A stretch of DNA of 64,000 bases from contig NZ_FQXG01000009.1 of assembly GCF_900129905.1 (NCBI RefSeq), forward strand, positions 1 through 64,000, in the 5' to 3' direction. A program made the position numbers and the translations under genes. Source of the stretch: Ferrimonas marina. GTDB taxonomy: Bacteria > Pseudomonadota > Gammaproteobacteria > Enterobacterales > Shewanellaceae. Below the pieces are notes generated by a model, which was given only the letters and a program-made list of their open reading frames with translations, had not been told where the DNA came from and did no database searches. Shown piece by piece: positions 33,601 to 43,451 of this stretch (its first letter is position 1; every line of letters starts with the position of its first letter).

Positions 33601-35430
33601 ATGATGGCGACATTAAAGTGGATACTCCTGGGTTTTCTCGGTGTGGTGCTGGCCCTGGTGCTCTACCTCACCCTGATCTTTGACCTGAACAGCTTCAAGC
33701 CGGAGATCTCGGCGCAGGTGGCAAAACTGACCGGTCGTGAACTGACCATCGATGGTCCCATCGGGCTGTCGGTGTTTCCCACCCTTGGGGTGGAGCTGGA
33801 GAAGGTGGCCCTGTCCAACCTGCCTGATGAAGCGCTTCCTCCCCTGGTGGCCTTTGAGCAGGCCTCGGTGGGGGTGGCGCTGATGCCTCTTCTAAAGCGC
33901 CAGCTGGAGGTGAAATCGCTGGTGATCCGGGATGCCGTGCTCAACCTGGTGACCCTGGAGGATGGCCGTACCAGCCTGACAGGGCTGGGCGGGGAGGGCG
34001 AACAGACCCCGGCGGCGGAGCAAACCCCAACCCAACGTAAAGAGTCCGATTGGCGCCTGGGCCAGTTGGAGGTACTTAATATCACGGTCAATAACGACAA
34101 CCGTCAGACCGAGAGCTACCAGAGCCTCGCTCTGGAGAGCCTGACCCTGCAATCGATTGAGCCCGGCCGCGCCGCGCCTTTAGCGCTCAAGCTGGCGCTG
34201 CAGGACCCACAACTTAGTGTCGCCACCGAAGCCGAGGCTTTGCTGACCCTGAGCCGGGACTTCAGCAGAGTACAGATCGACGGCTGGGACCAGCAGATAG
34301 AGCTCAGTGGTGCCGCCATCGGTGAGCAGCCCCTGACACTGGCACTGGCGCTGGATGCGGATCTGGACATCGCGCAGCAGGCGTTCCAGTTACCCCGCTT
34401 CCAGGTGGTGCTGGACCAGTTCCAGTTCGAAGGCAATGGCCAGCTGGACCTAGCAGGCGTGCGTCCCAAGCTGACCCTCAAGGGTGAGGGCAACCATCTC
34501 GACCTGACCCCCTGGATGCCAGAGACCACCGACGAGCCGGAGCAGGCGCCCTCAACACCGGAGACACCGCCGTCTGACGGCCCGGCCCAGGAACCGGATC
34601 TCAGTGCCCTGGGGCTGTTTGACCTGGACCTGGCCGTGGGACTGACCCAGATCTCGGCGCCGCCTTACCAGATCCTCAACCCCCGCATCGAGGTGCAACT
34701 GACCGAGGGCGTGCTGTCACTGAACCGACTGGCCGGTGGCATGTTCGAGGGGCAGTTCAATATGACTGCCAAGCTGGACAGCAACCCCCAGCCGGCCCGG
34801 TACCAGTTTGAACAGCGCATTGAGCAGCTGGCGATCCAGTCACTGCTCAAAACGGTGGCCGATACCGAGGTGATGGCGGGCACCGGCCTGTTCACCCTGA
34901 AGGGCCAGGGGCAGGGCTTGACCGCCGACAGCGCACTGCCGGCGTTGCAGGCCCAGGGCCAGCTGGCCCTGGAGGATGGCGCGGTGTACGGCGTCAATGT
35001 CGCCAAGATGGTGCGGGACGGCCAGGCCCGTCTCAAAGGTGACATGACCAGCAGCTCGGAGGCGCAAAAGACCGATTTCTCCAGCTTCAGCACCCAGCTG
35101 GCCATCGCCAAGGGCTCGTTGACCACCTCGCAGATCAAGCTGGCCTCGCCGCTATTGCGCCTCGATGGCAATGGCCAGGTAAACCTGCTGAGTCAGGCAC
35201 TGGATTATGACCTGGTGGTTTCCATCGTGGGCAGCCTTGAGGGGCAGGGGGGCAAAGGCATTGATCAGCTCAAGGATGTGCCCATCCCGCTGAAGATCGC
35301 CGGCACCCCGGATGCACTCAGCTATCAGCTCGACCTGGATGCGATGATGAAGCAGCAGTTGGACCAGGAGAAAGATAAGTTAGAGAAGAAACTGAAAGAC
35401 AAACTGCTGGAAAAATTGGGAGAGTTTTAA
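33601..35430 (+). CDS. AsmA family protein
   Basis: A 609-residue envelope protein. One N-terminal membrane anchor (WILLGFLGVVLALVLYLTLI) precedes a long beta-rich periplasmic part that begins with the AsmA signature FDLNSFKPEISAQVAKLTGRE. A Pro/Glu/Thr linker near residues 303-325 splits N- and C-terminal AsmA parts; LEDGAVYGVNVAKM is typical of the C-terminal one. It ends in a lysine/glutamate-rich helix. AsmA-like proteins are bridge-like factors implicated in phospholipid transport to the outer membrane. Its stop overlaps the next start by one base. Confidence 0.85.
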   Translation: MMATLKWILLGFLGVVLALVLYLTLIFDLNSFKPEISAQVAKLTGRELTIDGPIGLSVFPTLGVELEKVALSNLPDEALPPLVAFEQASVGVALMPLLKRQLEVKSLVIRDAVLNLVTLEDGRTSLTGLGGEGEQTPAAEQTPTQRKESDWRLGQLEVLNITVNNDNRQTESYQSLALESLTLQSIEPGRAAPLALKLALQDPQLSVATEAEALLTLSRDFSRVQIDGWDQQIELSGAAIGEQPLTLALALDADLDIAQQAFQLPRFQVVLDQFQFEGNGQLDLAGVRPKLTLKGEGNHLDLTPWMPETTDEPEQAPSTPETPPSDGPAQEPDLSALGLFDLDLAVGLTQISAPPYQILNPRIEVQLTEGVLSLNRLAGGMFEGQFNMTAKLDSNPQPARYQFEQRIEQLAIQSLLKTVADTEVMAGTGLFTLKGQGQGLTADSALPALQAQGQLALEDGAVYGVNVAKMVRDGQARLKGDMTSSSEAQKTDFSSFSTQLAIAKGSLTTSQIKLASPLLRLDGNGQVNLLSQALDYDLVVSIVGSLEGQGGKGIDQLKDVPIPLKIAGTPDALSYQLDLDAMMKQQLDQEKDKLEKKLKDKLLEKLGEF

Positions 35431-36017
35431 TGCGGATAGCGATGATGGCAGTGGTGCTGCTGGCCGGTTGTGGCAGCCAGACCCAAGCTGAGAACGAAGC
35501 GGAGGCTCAGCCGCAGTTAACCCTGGTGGCGGCGGAGCCCACGGCGGTGACGGCGCCACCGGCAAACGCCCAACCTCAACTGGTGGGCGGGAGCCAGCGC
35601 CAACCGCCGTCGCCCACCCCAAAAGCGGAGTACACGCCCTTGCAAGCCACATTGTCGACCCAAGCGGTCTGGGATAGGTCCCTGGGCGCAGAAGCCGCAC
35701 TGGAGGTGGTGAATACGGCCGAGCATAACGTTAGCTACACCGTCGCCTCCGGCATGCTGGCGGATTTTTGGCTGGTGCAGGGCAACAAGGTCGTGTGGCG
35801 CTATTCGCAGGAGATGGCCTTTACCCAGGCCTTGACCGAGTTTCGTCTGCCTGGCCAGGGCCAGCGAACCATCTCGGTGCGGGTCGCCCCCAGCAGTCTG
35901 ACCGGCTTAGCCGACGGTCGTTACGAACTGCGCTCCAGCCTCAACTTTTTCCCCCGAGAAAAGGCACCGGCAGTGGCGCCAGTGACGGTGACCCTGGTCT
36001 CCGGCTCAGAACAGTAG
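35430..36017 (+). CDS. BsuPI-like domain lipoprotein
   Basis: A 195-residue protein. The signal peptide ends in lipobox LAGC (Cys14), followed by a Pro/Ala/Gln-rich linker to about residue 75. The rest resembles the BsuPI domain of intracellular proteinase inhibitors: VVNTAEHNVSYTVASGM, WRYSQEMAFTQAL and an Ig-like strand pattern. Inhibitor activity is unproven outside Bacillus. Its ATG overlaps the asmA stop by one base, so it should be co-translated with the AsmA-like protein. Confidence 0.72.
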   Translation: MRIAMMAVVLLAGCGSQTQAENEAEAQPQLTLVAAEPTAVTAPPANAQPQLVGGSQRQPPSPTPKAEYTPLQATLSTQAVWDRSLGAEAALEVVNTAEHNVSYTVASGMLADFWLVQGNKVVWRYSQEMAFTQALTEFRLPGQGQRTISVRVAPSSLTGLADGRYELRSSLNFFPREKAPAVAPVTVTLVSGSEQ

Positions 36018-36701
36018 CGCCCACAGGCCGTACAGCAGTACCGGTGGCAGCAGGGTAATAGCCCAGCTGACGCCGGTGCTCAGGCTGGTCCAGCGGCGGA
36101 TCCCCAGTTGCAACAGCCACAGATGCAGCGGCAGCAGCAGGGTCAGGCTATCCAGCACCCCCTGGCCCGGCTCGCCATACTCCAAACCCACCAGGCGATT
36201 GAGCGCCAGCGGATTGAGCCAGTCCGGGTCCAACTGGTTGCCCCCAAACAGGATCGCCAGCAAGGCGATGGCGATGGCCAACAGGCTTGGCAACTGCACC
36301 CACCAGCACAAACCAAACCAATCCCCAAAACCCTGCAGGTTGTCATCGTCCAGCTTGGTCATCTGCGCGAGGTAGAAGGCCATGAGGCTCTGGCCTATCA
36401 ACCAGAAAGCCAGACCGGAGAACAGGGTGATCCCCAGAAAGTAGGGCCGGGTCAGGCTGGCCAGCATGGTTTTCTGGTCCGCCGGGGAGAGCTGGCTGAA
36501 CATCGGGGCAACGTGTTGCTGGGTGTACCAGTCAAAATCCACCCGCAGGAAGTAGCCAAGGTAAACCAGCACAAAGCCGCCCACCAGCAGCAGGGCCGGT
36601 AACCAGGACCAACCCCGCGCCTGTTTCAGGGCGAGGAGGACCGAGCCGGGCTGGCGGGGGAAGGTGAGCAGTGCGTCTTTAGCCTGAGTGGGAGACACCA
36701 T
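36006..36701 (-). CDS. YIP1 family membrane protein
   Basis: A 231-residue protein with a cytoplasmic N-terminus and about five membrane segments (for example LPALLLVGGFVLVYLGYF and LPSLLAIAIALLAILFGG). The pattern fits the YIP1 family, known for membrane-trafficking proteins in eukaryotes but of unknown role in bacteria. It converges on the lipoprotein gene with a 12-base overlap of the two ends. Confidence 0.7.
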   Translation of the reverse strand: MVSPTQAKDALLTFPRQPGSVLLALKQARGWSWLPALLLVGGFVLVYLGYFLRVDFDWYTQQHVAPMFSQLSPADQKTMLASLTRPYFLGITLFSGLAFWLIGQSLMAFYLAQMTKLDDDNLQGFGDWFGLCWWVQLPSLLAIAIALLAILFGGNQLDPDWLNPLALNRLVGLEYGEPGQGVLDSLTLLLPLHLWLLQLGIRRWTSLSTGVSWAITLLPPVLLYGLWALLF

Positions 36702-36784
36702 GGTTTACAACATCCCTGTTGGTTTAAGTCAGCTAAGCAAGATACCATGGTGGTTTGACGCATCAAAGACAGGAAGTCGATGAA

Positions 36785-37615
36785 ATGATTGAAGTAAATC
36801 AGCTAGGGAAGCGGTTTGCCCTGGGCGATCCCAAGGCGGCGGCCCAGGAGCACGGCGCCGATCCCCGCCAACGGGGGCGTTTTTTCTACTCGGTGGAGTC
36901 GGTCAGCTTTAGCTGTCCCCCCGGGGCGGTACTGGGGCTGGTGGGGCCCAATGGCGCTGGCAAAACCACCACCTTGCGGATGCTCTCCGGGGTGTTGACC
37001 CCGGACAGTGGCAGCATCCGCATTGATGGGCAGGACCTGCACCAGGGCGGCAATGCCGTTCGGGCCCAGGTGGGCTTTCTCTCCGGCACCACCGCGCTGT
37101 ATGAGCGCCTGTCGGTGGCCGAGAATCTCACCTATTTTGGTCGTCTCTATGGCTTAAGCCCTGCCCAGTGCCAAGAGCGCATCGAGCTGCTGTCTGAGCA
37201 GCTGGGGATGACTGCCTACCTCAAGCGCCGGGTCAAGGAGCTGTCCACCGGCATGCGCCAGCGTGCCAACATCGCCCGTGCGGTCGTGCACGATCCCAAG
37301 GTGATTATCCTCGACGAGCCCACCACCGGGCTCGATATCATGTCCACCGAGACGGTGCTGGGCTTTATCGCCGAGCAGAAGGCCGCCGGTCGCCCGGTGA
37401 TCTTCTCCACTCACCACCTGGATGAGGTGTCGCTGCTGTGCGACCAACTGGCGGTGATCCTGCTGGGTAACAGTGTCTACTCCGGCGCGCTGGAAGGGTT
37501 TGCCGGTAGCCGCGACAGCGATGCCATCCGCAAGGAGTTCATGCGTCGCCACCATGAGACCGAGGGACAGCAAGCGATGGAGGAGGTGCAGCATGCTCAA
37601 GCTGATCTGGCTTAA
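36785..37615 (+). CDS. natA: ABC transporter ATPase NatA-like
   Basis: A 276-residue ATPase of a NatAB-type exporter. Walker A is GPNGAGKTT, the signature is LSTGMRQR (a TG variant common in this family), and Walker B IILDEPTTG. A charged insertion of about 25 residues follows the first strand (GDPKAAAQEHGADPRQRG) and is also seen in other NatA. The ATG at 36785 gives the best start. The permease gene begins inside its last 23 bases. Confidence 0.85.
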   Translation: MIEVNQLGKRFALGDPKAAAQEHGADPRQRGRFFYSVESVSFSCPPGAVLGLVGPNGAGKTTTLRMLSGVLTPDSGSIRIDGQDLHQGGNAVRAQVGFLSGTTALYERLSVAENLTYFGRLYGLSPAQCQERIELLSEQLGMTAYLKRRVKELSTGMRQRANIARAVVHDPKVIILDEPTTGLDIMSTETVLGFIAEQKAAGRPVIFSTHHLDEVSLLCDQLAVILLGNSVYSGALEGFAGSRDSDAIRKEFMRRHHETEGQQAMEEVQHAQADLA

Positions 37616-38795
37616 GGAGATGAAGGAGGTCCTGCGGGACAAGAAAACCTTCTGGTTCGTGGTACTGATGCCGACGGTGATCCTGCCAGCGCTGATGGGG
37701 GCCGGGGTCTATGTCGGGGTGAAGAGCGTGGTGCAGATGCACGAGGCGGAGAAGCCCTTTGCCCTGGATGCGCCCTCGCCCTGGCGCGAACAGATAGGGG
37801 CGGTGCTGGATGAGCACGAGCGCCTGGTGTGGCAATCGGAGCAGCGTCTCAGTGGTGAAGCGGAACTGAGTGCCGCCGTACGCGCCGGCGAGGTGGATTT
37901 TGCCCTGCAGCTGCCGGCCCAGTTTGACCCGACACAGCCGGTGGCCAGTGAGTGGCAGCTGTATTACAACCAGGCGGACGATGTCGGCCAGTTCGCCTCG
38001 GTGGAGGAGGCGCTGGAGCCGCTGTTTGAGCAGTGGCGGGCCCAGCACCGCAGCAACTGGTCGCTGACCCTGGAGCAAGCGGAGGTGCTGAATCAGCCGG
38101 TCACCCTGAACAAGGTGGGCACCGCTGCTGAGCGCGAAGATCTTGGTCAGAAACTGGGTGGCATGCTGCCCTACATGCTGTTGCTGCTCTGTCTGATGGG
38201 GGCGATGATGCCGGCGCTGGACATCGGCGCCGGTGAGAAGGAGCGGGGCACGTTGGAAACCCTGCTGATGGCCCCGCAGCCACGCACCACCCTGGTGTTG
38301 GCCAAGTTCGGTGTGATCGTTGCCTGCAGCGCCCTGGTGGCGGTACTGACCATCGCCAGTGGCCTGATCTGGGCACTGGTGCTGGGGCAGGTGTTCGCGG
38401 TGAACGCTCTGGTCAGCGCGGTGTCCGCCATCGGCGCGATGGATCTGCTGCTGATCCTGGCGTTGCTGCTGCCAATCATCGGCTTCTTTTCCGCCCTGCT
38501 GCTGGCCCTGTCGGTCTATGCCCGCAGCTTCAAGGAGGCGCAGAACTACATGGCCCCCATCAACCTGGTGGCGATCCTGCCGGCCATGGTGGCGCTGTTC
38601 CCCGGGGTGGAGCTGACCACCGGCCTGGCCTGGGCTCCTATGGTCAACGTCACCCTGGCCAGCAAGGAGCTGATCAAGGGCACCATGGATTACGCCCTGT
38701 TGCTGCCGGTGTTTGCCTCCAACCTGCTACTGGCGGGGCTGTTACTGGCCTTCTGCTGCCACTGGTTCCGCCGCGAATCGGTGTTGTTCCGCTAA
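37593..38795 (+). CDS. natB: ABC transporter permease NatB-like
   Basis: A 400-residue membrane protein of the ABC-2 type. One N-terminal membrane segment (FVVLMPTVILPALMGAGVYV) is followed by an external domain of about 150 residues and five or six further segments, with GAGEKERGTLETLL, the conserved loop of NatB-type permeases. With NatA it probably exports Na+ or another cation or small molecule. The start overlaps natA by 23 bases and has GGAGG before it. Confidence 0.85.
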   Translation: MLKLIWLKEMKEVLRDKKTFWFVVLMPTVILPALMGAGVYVGVKSVVQMHEAEKPFALDAPSPWREQIGAVLDEHERLVWQSEQRLSGEAELSAAVRAGEVDFALQLPAQFDPTQPVASEWQLYYNQADDVGQFASVEEALEPLFEQWRAQHRSNWSLTLEQAEVLNQPVTLNKVGTAAEREDLGQKLGGMLPYMLLLLCLMGAMMPALDIGAGEKERGTLETLLMAPQPRTTLVLAKFGVIVACSALVAVLTIASGLIWALVLGQVFAVNALVSAVSAIGAMDLLLILALLLPIIGFFSALLLALSVYARSFKEAQNYMAPINLVAILPAMVALFPGVELTTGLAWAPMVNVTLASKELIKGTMDYALLLPVFASNLLLAGLLLAFCCHWFRRESVLFR

Positions 38796-38809
38796 AACCG
38801 CCACACACA

Positions 38810-38839
38810 AAAAAGCCCGCATCGCTGCGGGCTTTTTTA
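38810..38839. terminator. Bidirectional terminator between natB and mltD
   Basis: AAAAAAGCCCGC ATC GCTGCGGGCTTTTTT ends in T runs on both strands and serves both convergent genes. Confidence 0.9.
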
Positions 38840-38850
38840 TTGGCACAGGA

Positions 38851-40419
38851 TCAAACCTGAACGCGGGTGACGTCGACGTAGAGGGTCAGGCGCTGGCCCG
38901 GCTGCAGGTACTTTTGGCCTTCCAGCTTGTTCCAGCGGATCAGATCCGCCACGGTGACGTTGAAGCGTTGACCGATGCGAGCCAGGGAATCGCCGTTGCG
39001 CACGGTGTAGTGGATCTGGCGCATCACCGAGCTCTTGGTCTGGTTCTGGGCGATCTTGTTCACCCAGATCACCAGCTTACGACCGTTGCGCAGGGTGTCG
39101 GACGGGGCCATGCCGTTCCAGGCAGCCAGCTGCTGAACGGTGACGTTGTTGGCCCGGGCGATGGTCCACAGCGAGTCGCCAGACTTCACCACGTGCTCAA
39201 CCTTGAAGTCGGCACGCTTGTTGGATTGCTGTCGGGCTAGGCGCTGCTCGGCGCTGAAGACGTAGTCTTCCTGGTCTTTAGCGGCAACCGGGATCAGCAG
39301 GGTCTGACCGGCGCGGATGTTGTTACCTTCCAGCTTATTGACCGATTGAATGATCCCCACCCGGGTGTGGTACTTCTGCGCGATCACGCTCAAGCTGTCG
39401 CCGCTCTTGATGGTATAGCGCACCCAGTTCACCCGCTTGGCGTTGTCGGTGTCGGCCAGGGCGACCTGGAACCCGTCTACCTTATCCAACGGCAGCAGCA
39501 GGGTGTGCGGCCCTTCCGGGGCGGTGGCCCAACGGTTGTAACCGGGGTTGAGCTTATGCAACTCAGCCACGGACATATCGGCCAGATCCGCCGCCAGCGA
39601 CAGATCAATCTGTGAACCCACATCCACCAGCTCCAGCGCCGGTTCATTAGCGATGGGCTCCAGCTTGATGCCGTACTTGTCGGCATTCTTCACCACGTCT
39701 GCCAGGGCCAGCAGTTGCGGCACATAGCGCTCGGTTTCGTTGGGCAGGCTCAGGGCAAAGTAATCGGTGGACTTGCCGGCGTCGCGGTTGTTGCGAATGG
39801 CCCGGAAAACCCGGCCTTCGCCGGTGTTGTAGGCGGCCAGGGCGTAGTACCAGTCGCCATGCAGCTTGCCGTGCAGGTACTCCATCATGTCCATGGCGGC
39901 AATGGTGGAGGCGTACACATCACGGCGACCGTCGTACCACCAGTTCTGGGTCAGGCCAAAGTGACGACCCATCGGAGCGGTGAACTGCCAGATCCCGGCA
40001 GCGGCGCCGTGGGAGTAGGCGAACACGTCAAAGGAGCTTTCTACGATAGGCAGCAGCGCCAGTTCGATCGGCAGTTCCCGGCGCTCAACCTCCTCGACAA
40101 TGAGGTGCATAAAGGGTGCCGCACGGCGGGAGACGATGTTCAGGTGGTTGGGGTTATTGATGTACCACTGACGGAATCGGTCGATGCGCTCATTATCAGG
40201 CACCTCCAGGGTCATCTGATCGGCGATCCGCTGCCACACATCGGTTGGCGGCAGCTCAGGCTCCGGCTCTGCCGGGGTGGCCGGTGCCACGGTCTCCGGC
40301 GTCTTCTGCGCCTGTTGGGTATCAGCCTGGTTGGTGTCCTTAGCGGCTTTATCATCCAAGCTCTGACAGCCCCCCAGGGCCAGGATCATCGCCAGGAAAG
40401 ATAGCTTTAACTTCATCAA
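38851..40419 (-). CDS. mltD: Membrane-bound lytic murein transglycosylase MltD
   Basis: A 522-residue lipoprotein cleaving peptidoglycan glycan chains. The lipobox is LGGC (Cys18). The SLT domain holds the catalytic glutamate in LLPIVESSFDVFAYS, then AAGIWQFTAPMGRHFGL and YYALAAYNTGEGRV. Three LysM domains follow, beginning YTIKSGDSLSVIA, HVVKSGDSLWTIA and YTVRNGDSLARIG; E. coli MltD has two. The product sits in the outer membrane facing the periplasm. It is followed downstream only by a terminator. Confidence 0.93.
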   Translation of the reverse strand: MMKLKLSFLAMILALGGCQSLDDKAAKDTNQADTQQAQKTPETVAPATPAEPEPELPPTDVWQRIADQMTLEVPDNERIDRFRQWYINNPNHLNIVSRRAAPFMHLIVEEVERRELPIELALLPIVESSFDVFAYSHGAAAGIWQFTAPMGRHFGLTQNWWYDGRRDVYASTIAAMDMMEYLHGKLHGDWYYALAAYNTGEGRVFRAIRNNRDAGKSTDYFALSLPNETERYVPQLLALADVVKNADKYGIKLEPIANEPALELVDVGSQIDLSLAADLADMSVAELHKLNPGYNRWATAPEGPHTLLLPLDKVDGFQVALADTDNAKRVNWVRYTIKSGDSLSVIAQKYHTRVGIIQSVNKLEGNNIRAGQTLLIPVAAKDQEDYVFSAEQRLARQQSNKRADFKVEHVVKSGDSLWTIARANNVTVQQLAAWNGMAPSDTLRNGRKLVIWVNKIAQNQTKSSVMRQIHYTVRNGDSLARIGQRFNVTVADLIRWNKLEGQKYLQPGQRLTLYVDVTRVQV

Positions 40420-40441
40420 ATCGATTCGCTCTGGTGTCCCG

Positions 40442-40470
40442 AAAAAAAGACCGTCCTATGGGCGGTCCGG
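40442..40470 (-). terminator. Terminator of gloB
   Basis: Read leftward, GACCGCCC ATA GGACGGTC has one mismatch in the stem and is followed by T7, about 30 bases after the gloB stop. Confidence 0.8.
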
Positions 40471-40500
40471 CGAAAAAAGCAGCGCAAGTTTAGCAAGTCG

Positions 40501-41265
40501 TCAGTAATTGTCTTTCCAACGCCTCAGCGCTGCAAAGCGGCTCACGTTATCGGATAGTGCCGCTTGCGTATGTTGTTCCAGGCTGTTAGCCAGATCTGGC
40601 TGGTCACAGCGCAGGAAGGGGTTGATCTGTCGCTCCTGACCGATGTTGCTGGGCAGGGTCGGTTGCTGGTCTTGCCGCCGTTGTTGGCAGCGTTGGTGGT
40701 ATGCCTGCAACGCCAGGTTGTTCGGCTCCACCGCCAGGGCAAAGGCCAGGTTGGCCAGGGTGTACTCGTGGGTACAGTAAACCCGGGTCTGCTCCGGCAG
40801 GGCCGCCAGGCGCTGCAGCGAGGCATGCATCTGCGCCGGGCTGCCTTCGAACAGTCGACCACAGCCGCCGCTAAATAAAGTGTCACCGCAGAACAGTCGG
40901 TCCTGGCCCAGGTAGCCCAGGTGATCCAGCGTGTGACCCGGCAGGGCCAAAACCTCCAGGGTTAGCCCCAGTGGCGCCAGGGAGACCCGGTCGCCCTCAG
41001 CAACGGGGTGATTGACCCCGTCTATCTGGCCCGGCCCGACCACCGGCAGCGGCCCATACTGCGCTACCAGTTGGTTAATCCCGCCGGTGTGATCCCAGTG
41101 GTGATGGGTGATCAGGATGCCTTTTAGCCGCAGATTCTGTGTGGTTAAATGGCTGATAACGCTGTCGCCGCAGCCGGGGTCAACCACCCAGGCACTGCCA
41201 TCCTGGTGCAGGCACCAGATGTAGTTGTCTTGAAAGGCTGGGATGGGAAAAACCGAGACGGACAT
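40501..41265 (-). CDS. gloB: Hydroxyacylglutathione hydrolase GloB
   Basis: A 254-residue metallo-beta-lactamase-fold enzyme (glyoxalase II) hydrolysing S-lactoylglutathione. Metal motif THHHWDHTGG is intact; further ligands lie in LPGHTLDHLGYL and FCGDTLFSGGCGRLFEG, and CTHEYTLANL carries the last histidine. Length is normal. Order mltD-gloB-yafS-rnhA-dnaQ is the same as in E. coli. Confidence 0.94.
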   Translation of the reverse strand: MSVSVFPIPAFQDNYIWCLHQDGSAWVVDPGCGDSVISHLTTQNLRLKGILITHHHWDHTGGINQLVAQYGPLPVVGPGQIDGVNHPVAEGDRVSLAPLGLTLEVLALPGHTLDHLGYLGQDRLFCGDTLFSGGCGRLFEGSPAQMHASLQRLAALPEQTRVYCTHEYTLANLAFALAVEPNNLALQAYHQRCQQRRQDQQPTLPSNIGQERQINPFLRCDQPDLANSLEQHTQAALSDNVSRFAALRRWKDNY

Positions 41266-41430
41266 GAGCGCAGGCGTGTGGTGTAATCGGACCGCTAGGT
41301 TACCCCATGTTTTACGCCGGATGCCAGCGTTGTGCCAGCGCTACGCCACCCTGTGGCAGCTTATGTTCAGGCTTAAGCCGGGGCGAACACAGCTGCTAAG
41401 CTTGGCAAGTTAACGATGCAGAGGATAAAG

Positions 41431-42180
41431 ATGCGTCCAGCCTATAGCACCGACAAGATTGTCGCCCCCTCCCAGTGGGAGGAGTTTCCCGATGGCCCAT
41501 GGTTGCAGGAGCAGATTGGGGCGGGTTTGGATGCCTGGTGGCCACGGATATTCGGCTATCACCTGCTCAAGCTCGGTGCGCTGTCCCGTCATCTGCCCTC
41601 GGGCCTGTGCCCGGTGCCCCATCAGTTCTCCCTGGCCAATGACCAGGCCGAGGTGCTGGGCAAGCTCAATGCCTTGCCGTTTCAGGCCACCAGCATTGAT
41701 GCCTGTCTGGCCACCTTCTGCTTGGAATACCACCAGGATCCCCACGGCCTGCTGCGCGAGATCGACCGGGTGCTGATCAGCGGCGGCCACCTGATCCTGG
41801 TGGGCTTCAATCCCATCAGTGCCCTGTCACTGGGTTACCTCTGGCCGCCCAATCACAAACGTCTGCCCTGGCGTGGCCGGCTGTTTACCCCGGCCCGGGT
41901 GCAGGATTGGCTCGGTGTATTGGGTTACAAGGTGCTCGCCCAGGAGTGCATCAGTCAGCACTCGATGCTGTGGTCGCCCTCCCGCTTTGTCAGTGCCCAG
42001 CAGGCGATGACGGATCTGGTGCCGGGGCTCGGTTCGGTCTTTCTGATCGTGGCGCAGAAACTGGACTGCCCACTTACCCCGGTGCAGCAAAAGTGGAAGG
42101 TGCGCCGTCCTCTCGTGGTCAATCCGGTGCCCGAGCTGGCCTCCCGCGACGCTCGACGGACCGGCAAGTCACAGTCTTAA
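41431..42180 (+). CDS. yafS: YafS-like SAM-dependent methyltransferase
   Basis: A 249-residue class I methyltransferase. Family segments include [34 protein letters not shown], at the usual post-I and motif II places, and [20 protein letters not shown]. The glycine-rich SAM loop is poorly kept (the region reads [12 protein letters not shown]), which is usual for YafS. ATG at 41431 follows GAGGATAAAG; one in-frame ATG lies at 41416. Convergent with rnhA, the stops overlapping by four bases. Confidence 0.85.
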   Translation: MRPAYSTDKIVAPSQWEEFPDGPWLQEQIGAGLDAWWPRIFGYHLLKLGALSRHLPSGLCPVPHQFSLANDQAEVLGKLNALPFQATSIDACLATFCLEYHQDPHGLLREIDRVLISGGHLILVGFNPISALSLGYLWPPNHKRLPWRGRLFTPARVQDWLGVLGYKVLAQECISQHSMLWSPSRFVSAQQAMTDLVPGLGSVFLIVAQKLDCPLTPVQQKWKVRRPLVVNPVPELASRDARRTGKSQS

Positions 42181-42653
42181 GCGCTCTCCAGGTAGCCGGT
42201 GTCCGGCTCGGAGGGTTTAGCCGAGGCCGCTTCCCGGGCCAGGTCATCACAACGCTCGTTCTCCGGATCCCCGGCGTGACCCTTGACCCAGTGCCATTGC
42301 ACCTGGTGTTGACCCACCGCCGAGTCCAGTCGCTTCCATAGGTCAACGTTCTTCACCGGCTGCTTCGCCTTGGTTTGCCAGCCATTGCGCTTCCAGCCAT
42401 GGATCCATTGGGTGATCCCCTGGCGCAGGTATTGGCTGTCGGTGTGCAGGTCGATGTCGCAAGGCTCGATGAGGGTCTCCAAAGCGACGACAGCAGCCAG
42501 CATCTCCATCCGATTATTGGTGGTCTGCGCAAATCCTCGATGGATCTCCTTGCGATGCTGCCGGTAGAGCAGGACAATGCCATATCCCCCAGGACCCGGG
42601 TTTCCCAGGCAGGAGCCATCGGTATATATGGTGACCCGTTTTCGTTGTGTCAT
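42177..42653 (-). CDS. rnhA: Ribonuclease HI
   Basis: A 158-residue endonuclease cutting RNA in RNA:DNA hybrids. The catalytic carboxylates lie in [33 protein letters not shown] and [14 protein letters not shown]; the basic handle segment is [18 protein letters not shown]. The start at 42653 gives the E. coli-like N-terminus. Divergent from dnaQ by 66 bases, as in E. coli. Confidence 0.95.
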   Translation of the reverse strand: MTQRKRVTIYTDGSCLGNPGPGGYGIVLLYRQHRKEIHRGFAQTTNNRMEMLAAVVALETLIEPCDIDLHTDSQYLRQGITQWIHGWKRNGWQTKAKQPVKNVDLWKRLDSAVGQHQVQWHWVKGHAGDPENERCDDLAREAASAKPSEPDTGYLESA

Positions 42654-42719
42654 TGATGTTGGTACCATTTTTGAGCCCAAAGCGGCACAGTATACCTGAA
42701 CTGTTTGCAGAGAAGAGTC

Positions 42720-43451
42720 ATGTCAGAGCTAACGCCTCCCCTTCGTCAAATCGTCTTCGATACCGAAACCACGGGGATGAACCAAGGGGCCGGTCCCCAC
42801 TACCTGGGCCACCGGGTGATCGAGATCGGCTGTGTCGAGCTGGTCAACCGTAAGCTGACCGGCAATAACTTCCACGTCTACATCAAGCCGGACCGGCTGG
42901 TGGATGAGGAGGCCATTGAGGTTCACGGCATTACCGACGAGTTTTTGCAGGATAAGCCGGACTTTGCCCAGGTGGCACAGCAGTTTTACGACTACGTCCG
43001 CGGTGCCGAGCTCATTGCACACAACGCCAACTTCGATATCGGCTTCCTGGATTACGAGTTCGAGATGCTTGGCCGCTTTGGCAAGCTGACCGACCACTGC
43101 ACCGTGGTGGATACCCTGCAGCTGGCGCGGGAGAAGAAGAACCGCGGTGAGATCCAGGGCAACCTGAACCTGGATGCCTTGTGCCGATTCTACGGTATCG
43201 ATAACTCCCACCGGACCTTGCACGGCGCATTGTTGGATTCCGAGATCCTGGCGGACGTCTACCTCTACATGACCGGTGGCCAGACCAAACTGGAGTTCAG
43301 CAGCGAGGCGGGAGGGGAGGCCGGTGGCATCATCCGCCTGCCGGAGTCGCGGCCCCGCACCCGGGTGATCCGCGCCAGCAGTGAAGAGCTGGAACGTCAC
43401 AGCGAAAGGATGGAGGCGGTCAGCGATGCGTTGTGGTTCCGTCAGTCGTAA
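42720..43451 (+). CDS. dnaQ: DNA polymerase III epsilon subunit (proofreading exonuclease)
   Basis: A 243-residue 3'-5' exonuclease of the replicase core. ExoI DTETTG has Asp14 and Glu16, ExoII reads [10 protein letters not shown], and ExoIII ends [18 protein letters not shown]. The C-terminal tail binds the alpha subunit. The start at 42720 is chosen because it begins close to the ExoI strand. It overlaps the next gene by 26 bases. Confidence 0.95.
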   Translation: MSELTPPLRQIVFDTETTGMNQGAGPHYLGHRVIEIGCVELVNRKLTGNNFHVYIKPDRLVDEEAIEVHGITDEFLQDKPDFAQVAQQFYDYVRGAELIAHNANFDIGFLDYEFEMLGRFGKLTDHCTVVDTLQLAREKKNRGEIQGNLNLDALCRFYGIDNSHRTLHGALLDSEILADVYLYMTGGQTKLEFSSEAGGEAGGIIRLPESRPRTRVIRASSEELERHSERMEAVSDALWFRQS

